Source: Myxocyprinus asiaticus (lineage: Eukaryota; Chordata; Actinopteri; Cypriniformes; Catostomidae). Taken from it: a DNA stretch of 64,000 bases. Shown in pieces: positions 58,291-64,000 of this stretch (its first letter is position 1; the number at the start of each line of letters is the position of its first letter). The notes beneath the pieces were generated by a model. The model ran no database searches and was not told where the DNA came from. It worked only from the letters and a program-made list of their open reading frames with translations. The translations under genes and the position numbers were made by a program. The stretch spans positions 10,186,001-10,250,000 of the forward strand of contig NC_059393.1 in assembly GCF_019703515.2 (NCBI RefSeq), written 5' to 3'.

Positions 58291-60252
58291 ATGCGCGGTA
58301 GACCATTTCAAGGACGTAAACAATAATAAAGGAATTAGAACGCTACTGCACATGTCTTGCCCTGAAGCATTTCTGGTAGCACATTTTTTATAACCCAGAA
58401 CTGTCAAAATAAAATCACTAGAGCATACTTTTAGAGTCTAAATAAGAACAAACGAAATATGTGCAAAAACTGAAAATACTGAAAATAAACAATGAGATGT
58501 CATTACTGGATCCTGATTCAACCAATTTTCTCAAAGAACATCAAACGTTTAACTCAAGTGACTTATACAGACATGTTGTTGATACTGAGTGCATCTAGTC
58601 GAGAGAGGCGTTTAAAGTGTATTGTAGTTTAGTTGCTCACAATTGTTTTCACAGCGTCAAGGTCAGGAATATTGTATTGCTCCTGTTATAATCAATGAAG
58701 CTGTTAACGCTGTAAGCGTGTGACTGCAGACAAGGTACTTTTTTTAATTATTATTATAAAAAAAACTTTCATTGTGTGTCTCTTTCTTCTGCGCTAGCTT
58801 TTACACAACTCCAACTACTCTGAGATCTTGGCCAAGTGTCTGCTAAATTACTAAATGTAAGTGAAAATTATTTGCGCAACTTCATTCAGTATAATGTGTA
58901 CGACCTACAGTATAGTCTCTTTTAGAGCTCGTAAAGAAATACTCTGACTTAACTAGCCAGTTAAACTCTAACTATCAAACTTACTATTAGTTGGCAAAAA
59001 TGTTGTTCACCCACCAGAGACAAGATGTGATACAGTTGTTATTATTGCACATATCCAGCCATCTCGCTTCACTACAGTGGTTCATGCGTCCATTTGTGGT
59101 TGCTCTATCTGCAATCAAAACACTATCATTTCCATTAGTTCCAGGGAGCATTCAGCCACCGAACAACATGGTCCAAATTTTAATAATGACATTCTATTAA
59201 AATCTTATAAACGTTAGTAACATTAATCGTGTTAAAGTCATTATGAATGAAGTCCCTCTTTGATCTTTGACAACTGGTGGGAAATGTTCAAGGGACAAAG
59301 ACGTCACTACCTTAAAATGACAAATTGTCTTTGAATGGTCTATATTAAAAGTGTTTTGATGTCATAAGATAGCAATGTGTGTGGAATAGGGCGAATCTGA
59401 CGTTTCACTCTTGATTTGTGTGAAAGTGAATAAAAGTAATTATTGTTGTCACGCCTCTAGTGTTCTTTTCACAAGGAATCTGCGGCGAATCAAGATGGTG
59501 CCTTGAGTATCTGTCACTTTTACCCTGAGTAAATTTTGCAGTAACCAAATGGTTTGTCCTTGTAGTTCAATGATGCCTGTAAATATAAGCCATCTCCATA
59601 AATGGCCATCCCAGCAAACAAATGTTATGTTCTTTAAATGTTTTCCAAATATTACATTGTGTTTGTAGGAAGGTGAAAATGTCCAGTGAAAAAAAAAAAA
59701 AAAAGAGTAGAACGTTTTGGTTAGCATAACTGAAAATGTAAAAACGTCTTGAAAACGTAATTTGCCGTAACTTCTCTGTCAGTTTTCACTCTTGGAAAGT
59801 CATTTAAAAAACATATATGAACAATATTGCAATAAGAAAAACATTTAATTACATCGTGAGAACCTACAGTATACTAATAACCTCATGTGGATGTTCCATT
59901 AATGTTTTAACAATGTTTGTTTCTAACCAATGCACTCACTTTCTAGGACATTCGCCTAACCTATACATAGACATTCGCCTAACCTATACATAGACATTCG
60001 CCTAAGTTGTTGGAACGTTCCCTGTTAGGTGGTATCAAACTCTGTTCAAATCAGCAGAGAAAATAAATTCAACATAGCAGGACAGCACAGCTTCACTTTG
60101 TCTTGTCCCAGGAGAGCTGAAGTAATCGACAGAGATTCAGTCTTGTTTTACTGTACAGCTGCAAACAGCATAATCTAATTCCATTCATCAGTGCTAATGA
60201 GAACCACACGGGCCTGTGAGTTGTATTCACTGTGGCCCTCTCTCTCTCTTAG
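58291..60252. other. Downstream intergenic, minor repeats
   Basis: At about 58825-58862 'gccaagtgtctgctaaatta..taaatgtaagtg' resembles the 3' tail common to several fish retroposons. An A-run lies at 59689-59704. No gene is supported. Confidence 0.45.
59948..60005. repeat. 23-bp tandem repeat, 2.5 copies
   Basis: Unit ACATTCGCCTAACCTATACATAG minus its last three bases reads ACATTCGCCTAACCTATACA. Exact copies lie at 59948-59970 and 59971-59993, with a partial third to 60005. The perfect identity suggests recent expansion. Confidence 0.95.
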
Positions 60253-60317
60253 GGTGGACGAGGCCGTCAAACTGCAGGGTGGACAGGTACTACAGCTTGC
60301 TGGGCTCAAATCACAAG
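60253..60317 (+). other. Exon-like segment (weak)
   Basis: 65 nt of higher GC bounded by a strong acceptor-like 'ctctctctctctcttag' and a donor-like AAG|GTAATT. Two frames are open across it (..VDEAVKLQGGQVLQLAG.. or ..NCRVDRYYSLLGSNHK). No family is recognised and no partner exon was found. It could be a chance match, a pseudo-exon or part of a non-coding transcript. Confidence 0.25.
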
Positions 60318-60728
60318 GTAATTTTCATATTCTTTCTCATTGTCAGAGAACATACTCCGTGATTGCACAGCATTCAGGAAAATGTACAACAAGCACTCCT
60401 TCCTTACACATTTCCTCCAGGACTGTCTATACAGAAGCCAAAACATTTGGTGGTCTATATTTTGGTGCGATTTCCTCTAATATGCATCCCAATACAGGAA
60501 CTTCTTGGAAAGTTGCTATCAAAAGAATTAAATTTAGAACAGTCCTGCAAAATGGTAGAAGGACAGTTCAAAAACCAAGTAAAACTGGAAAATCATATGC
60601 TGGTGTCTTGTACAGGCTTATTAACTAGTTTAACATACTTAGTCACCCAACTACACCATGTGTTATGTATCCCCTCCTAACAACAGTTGGTATTAATATT
60701 CATTTCACCTTAATGTTTTTTACAGAAA

Positions 60729-60913
60729 CAGTGGATTACAGCCTAAAGGTCTAGGGTTGCCACCCATCCTGTAAAATACGGGATCGTCCTGTATTTTAAG
60801 ATGAAAAGTCGACTTTTCGATATTTAAAGACTTTTCATCTTTAAATACGGGACGATCCCTTATTTTATGGGATGATCCTGTTTTTTACGAGACCTTTAGG
60901 CTATAATCCACTG
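60729..60913. mobile_element. Near-palindromic MITE, about 185 bp
   Basis: Outer arms CAGTGGATTACAGCCTAAAG (60729) and the complement ending 'ggctataatccactg' (60913). The arms continue inward through 'aatacgggatcgtcctgtat' and 'aaatacgggacgatccctta' to 'aagatgaaaagtc'. It forms an almost complete hairpin with a few bulges and has no coding capacity. Confidence 0.85.
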
Positions 60914-61326
60914 ATTTGTCCCGTGTTTTAAGCTGGTCATATGGCGTCATGGTGAAATCGTTCAAGTTTGTTAATTTAACCTCGATATTTCCTACTGTGT
61001 GAAAGGGATCATCATTTTATGTAATAAACTCGATTCCACAATGGTAGGGTTTTTTGGGAGGTTGCCAAGACAATGTGTTTTTAATTGTGTTTTTAGCATA
61101 TTGCTTTGCAGTTGGTTGAGTGTTCTGGGAAATTAGGTGGTGTCTTACTGGCCCAAGTCAAAAGAGCCCACCTCCTCCATATTATTCTGATCCTTATATA
61201 TGGCTTTGGTCCCTCTTTCAGTGTAAATATTATGAATTTTTGTGCCCATTTTTCCATCTGCCAGATGAAAATCTGTAGTCCGACCACTTAGAAAAGTAAC
61301 AGCGCACCTCTTTTATTTATTCAAAC
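60914..61326. other. Downstream intergenic
   Basis: No gene is supported; short frames overlap on both strands. Confidence 0.4.
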
Positions 61327-61600
61327 AACATGATCACATGGAAATTGATGTATTGCTTCTGAAAGTTCACGTTCCCTGAAATCAGCCCAATTCAGCCGAA
61401 TTCAGCCATCCCCAGTCAGACATTTATGCATCAATTCAAGTGTGAATGCATTCCCAAGACAGGTTTTGGTCCCATGGAAACCAGGAAGTAATCACTTTCA
61501 CGATTGCGAGATTCGGAGGATGCTTTTTTGCTTTAAAATCACATTTTTACCCCACTGATGGTTAGGTTTAGGGTTGGAGTTCGGGTTAGGGAGTAGTGTT
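61327..61600 (+). repeat. Interspersed repeat family A, copy 5 (3'-truncated)
   Basis: Starts 'caacatgatcacatggaaat' and keeps 'cattcccaagacaggttttggtcc' and 'ccactgatggttaggttta'. It stops at an A-run (61602-61614) after 'gtagtgttaaa', so the 3' third is missing. Confidence 0.7.
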
Positions 61601-62166
61601 AAAAAAAAAAAAATATTTAATTAAAAAAACTTACCACTTACTGTTGCCAAATTCAGTCTGGTTCAATTACCTAACCCAAAGAATGACCAATACTAATAGT
61701 GATGTTTGTTTTAGCAAAAGATCCATTAGGCAAAAATGTATGGGATGTCCAAAGGTTATGCCAAGCCAGTGGAACAACCATGAAAATCTAAACACCTGGA
61801 TATAAAAGAGCCATTAAAGAGTCACAGTCTACTCCAGGCCAAGCTGTCGAAATTGATCAGATGCTACATTAGCATTCTATGGGCGAATCACAGCCCTTGC
61901 TATGTCTGAAAGAGAAATGTCTGAGTACAGGACAAAAGGTCCACAGTGCTGCCATCACAGATCCCTCATGTCCGACAAGTGGCTTCATAATGGGTCGTCT
62001 GTAACTGTAAACAGATCTGGAATGTTCCAAGATCCATCATGACTTGGTAAAAATGTTGCTTTAACCCTGGGATGGAGGGAAGGGTCATGCTGCTGCTGAG
62101 GGCCTATTGAAAACAGCCCGTTCAGTAGAACAAGACAAAAAAATATAGATAGAGAGGGAGAGAGGG
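61601..62166. other. Downstream intergenic
   Basis: No gene is supported. Confidence 0.4.
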
Positions 62167-62434
62167 ATGCTAAAAAGACCAGCTTAACCAGCATGCAATT
62201 CCCATGCTGATTAATGCTGGTCAGTTCTGGTTTGGTGCTGGTTTAGCTGGTGGACCAGCATCGCCATGCTTTTAACCAGCAAAACTTAGTTAGTGAAGTT
62301 GGGTGACCAGCACAGTCTTTCAGGTGAAGCTGGTTAAGGTAGTTAAGAAGCCTGGTGGGGACACCAGCACACCAGTATCCCATGCTGGGACACCAGCATA
62401 AAAAACACTACATATGCTGGTCTTTTCAGCAGGG
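62167..62434. mobile_element. hAT-like MITE of the AAGACCAGC type
   Basis: Left end 'tgctaaaaagaccagctta'; right end 'tatgctggtcttttcagcag', its near complement. The inside is rich in 'accagca' and 'tgctggt' words. About 270 bp, non-coding. Related ends occur at 22970-23252 and, more loosely, 28001-28640. Confidence 0.75.
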
Positions 62435-63227
62435 AGGTGGGGCCTTTGATTCAAATGCATGAGTTTTATTGATGTGATTTTAATGAGATGATTTGTCAAG
62501 CACATTATAGCTGCTCTGGTTTTTCCCTAGTATAGAAAATGTCTATGGCCAGGTACAGAAGACATTACTCATAGACAATTTCATAGCTTTTCGAGCATTC
62601 TTGTCTAGAATTTATTAATTAGTTACATCATGCTCATTTGTAACATTTTGTTTAAGATTAATTGCTTAACATTTTGGCTTCATGCAGACCTATTTGTGAA
62701 ATCCATTCCTAAAAGTCTGCAGAGTGACAGTTTCCTGGAGTTTCTCAATTTGAGCACCTTGTTTGCAGTTCACAGTTGTGTTCACTTATGTATGTACAGG
62801 TATGTATGACGTCCTTGTTCAAAATCCTTTGTTGATAGTGTAACAACATTTCTGCTAAATAAAAACAAAAAGTACTAACTCAATCCCTAAACCAACCCTT
62901 ACACTTATACTAACTATTAACTACACTGCAAAAAAAAATAAATAAATAAAAAATAAAAATTCTTAATCAGTATTTTGTCTTGTTGTCCAGTAGAAATATC
63001 TAAACGTCCTTTAAACAAGCCACATTTACTTGAGATTTAAAATTACATAACATTACAAGTATTGTTGTCAGAAAAAAGAAAAAGTGAGATTTATGCTTAT
63101 AACAAGAAAAACCTTTCTGAATAAGAAAAATGATAATTAATTCAAAGGGAAAACATGTTTATTTGTCTTACCCCATGGGCATTTTTTTTTTTTTTTCATT
63201 CTTGTTATAAGCATGAACCTCATGAGT
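62435..63227. other. Downstream intergenic
   Basis: No gene is supported. Poly-A/TAAA patches lie near 62930-62960 and a T-run at 63183-63196. Confidence 0.4.
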
Positions 63228-63490
63228 AAAAATTTTATTTTAGAGCAAAAATACAACCTTCAAATCTTGCTCACCATTGTTTACAGTATGTAAATGCAAT
63301 TATTTTCTGGTTTACATGAAACCAGAATCCATGTCTCAGAGGTTGTTCTCGCAACACACCATAAGTAGCACCAAAAGTAACGGTAATCGCATTTTAATTG
63401 CTAAAATATTTGATAGGGGATGTCGGTCAGTAAATCGGAAGAATGGGGTCGATGTCAGGGTACCAGAACCTTCGGACGAAACAAGTCGAT
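63228..63490 (-). repeat. Interspersed repeat family A, copy 6 (minus, partial)
   Basis: Reverse complement of the family's 5' two thirds: 'tagagcaaaaatacaacct', 'ctcagaggttgttctcgcaa', 'taccagaaccttcggacg'. The B-box region is eroded. It stops at the 'aaaattttattttaga' position, where the 3' third would begin. Confidence 0.65.
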
Positions 63491-64000
63491 TTTCTATTTG
63501 ATCATATTGCAAAATCCATATCTTCTGTGTGTAATAGCATGGGTGGTCAAAAGATCTTCAAGATAATGGAGAATAAATTGTGTGACCTGTTTAATAGTGC
63601 TAAGGACTGCAAATCCACATCAAGTGCAGCAGTTGGAACAAGGTCTTACTCAACCATCCTGCTTACGCTGGGCCACACTATCAGAAATCAAAAACATTTT
63701 ACTGCCTTGTACTGACTTTCACAGCTTTCTTGAGAACAACAGGGTTTTGACATATTGTGTAAGCTGTGGTTAGTCAATGCAATGGGTTCACAACTATATC
63801 TGTTTTGTTGGATGACCTTTGCAAGATCTATATAGTATTTCAAGTATCAACACTTTATTTCTGAAAACAAAGGCATGCTAAAATCATTCACTGCTTAGGG
63901 TTAAAACATGCAAACTGTAAAGATGAAATACTAAGTCTATGGTACCAAAACATTAATGTATTTGTTCACTGAAAATATATATTTTGTCTTTGTCTAAGTT
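63491..64000. other. Downstream intergenic, window end
   Basis: A 90-codon frame at 63443-63715 starts in repeat family A and shows no domain. No gene is supported. Confidence 0.4.

Noticed and set aside
60191..60628. 145-codon frame as one gene
   Set aside because: It runs across both presumed splice sites of the exon-like segment into AT-rich DNA without any domain.
1..64000. CRISPR arrays, operons, prophage or plasmid features
   Set aside because: None present. Spliced gene structure and fish transposons show that this is vertebrate nuclear DNA.

Overview
This is vertebrate nuclear DNA, most likely from a cyprinid-type teleost (carp, goldfish or minnow relatives). The evidence is an AT-rich background, spliced genes with GT/AG introns, long (AT)n, (GT)n and (TC)n microsatellites, and a dense mix of fish-type transposon remnants. 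No prokaryotic feature (operon, Shine-Dalgarno site, CRISPR array) was seen.

Only one host gene could be read with confidence: cxcl12 (SDF-1 chemokine), on the + strand in four coding exons at 37129-37195, 39934-40051, 43562-43645 and 53290-53320. The joined reading frame is exactly 300 nt, 99 aa plus stop. It has a signal peptide, a KP amino terminus, a CXC (C-W-C) motif, two more cysteines and a basic tail. Reading through the exon 3 donor meets TAA after one codon, the same layout that separates the alpha and beta isoforms of mammalian CXCL12.

Layout: 1-36 kb is upstream intergenic DNA with no recognised gene. It holds a tRNA-derived SINE, a deleted Tc1/mariner element, an unnamed repeat family (A), a diverged solo LTR (13.3-13.9 kb), a ~720 bp foldback element (14.0-14.7 kb), paired short palindromic MITEs (18.9 and 20.1 kb), an LTR-like block with AT-rich tandem repeats (21.1-22.8 kb) and a 1.6 kb hAT-like element (23.7-25.4 kb). 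37.1-53.3 kb is cxcl12. Its third intron (9.6 kb) is enlarged by a decayed LINE (44.6-47.4 kb) and a 4.6 kb Ty3/gypsy element (47.6-52.2 kb) with a 5-bp target duplication. The Ty3 element sits inside an older long-TIR DNA element. A second copy of that older element lies inverted in the 3' UTR/3' flank (54.2-55.2 kb) and preserves the unoccupied target sequence. 56-64 kb is downstream intergenic DNA with more repeats, a ~185 bp near-palindrome and one weak exon-like segment.

I found no convincing undescribed multi-gene system. The most useful observations are the built-in empty site for the Ty3 insertion, opposed ~1 kb repeats flanking the last cxcl12 exon, catalytic losses in both retroelements, a perfect 30-bp hairpin in gag, and the alpha/beta-type splice choice. 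All coordinates, mismatch counts and family calls were read by eye, without alignment software or databases.
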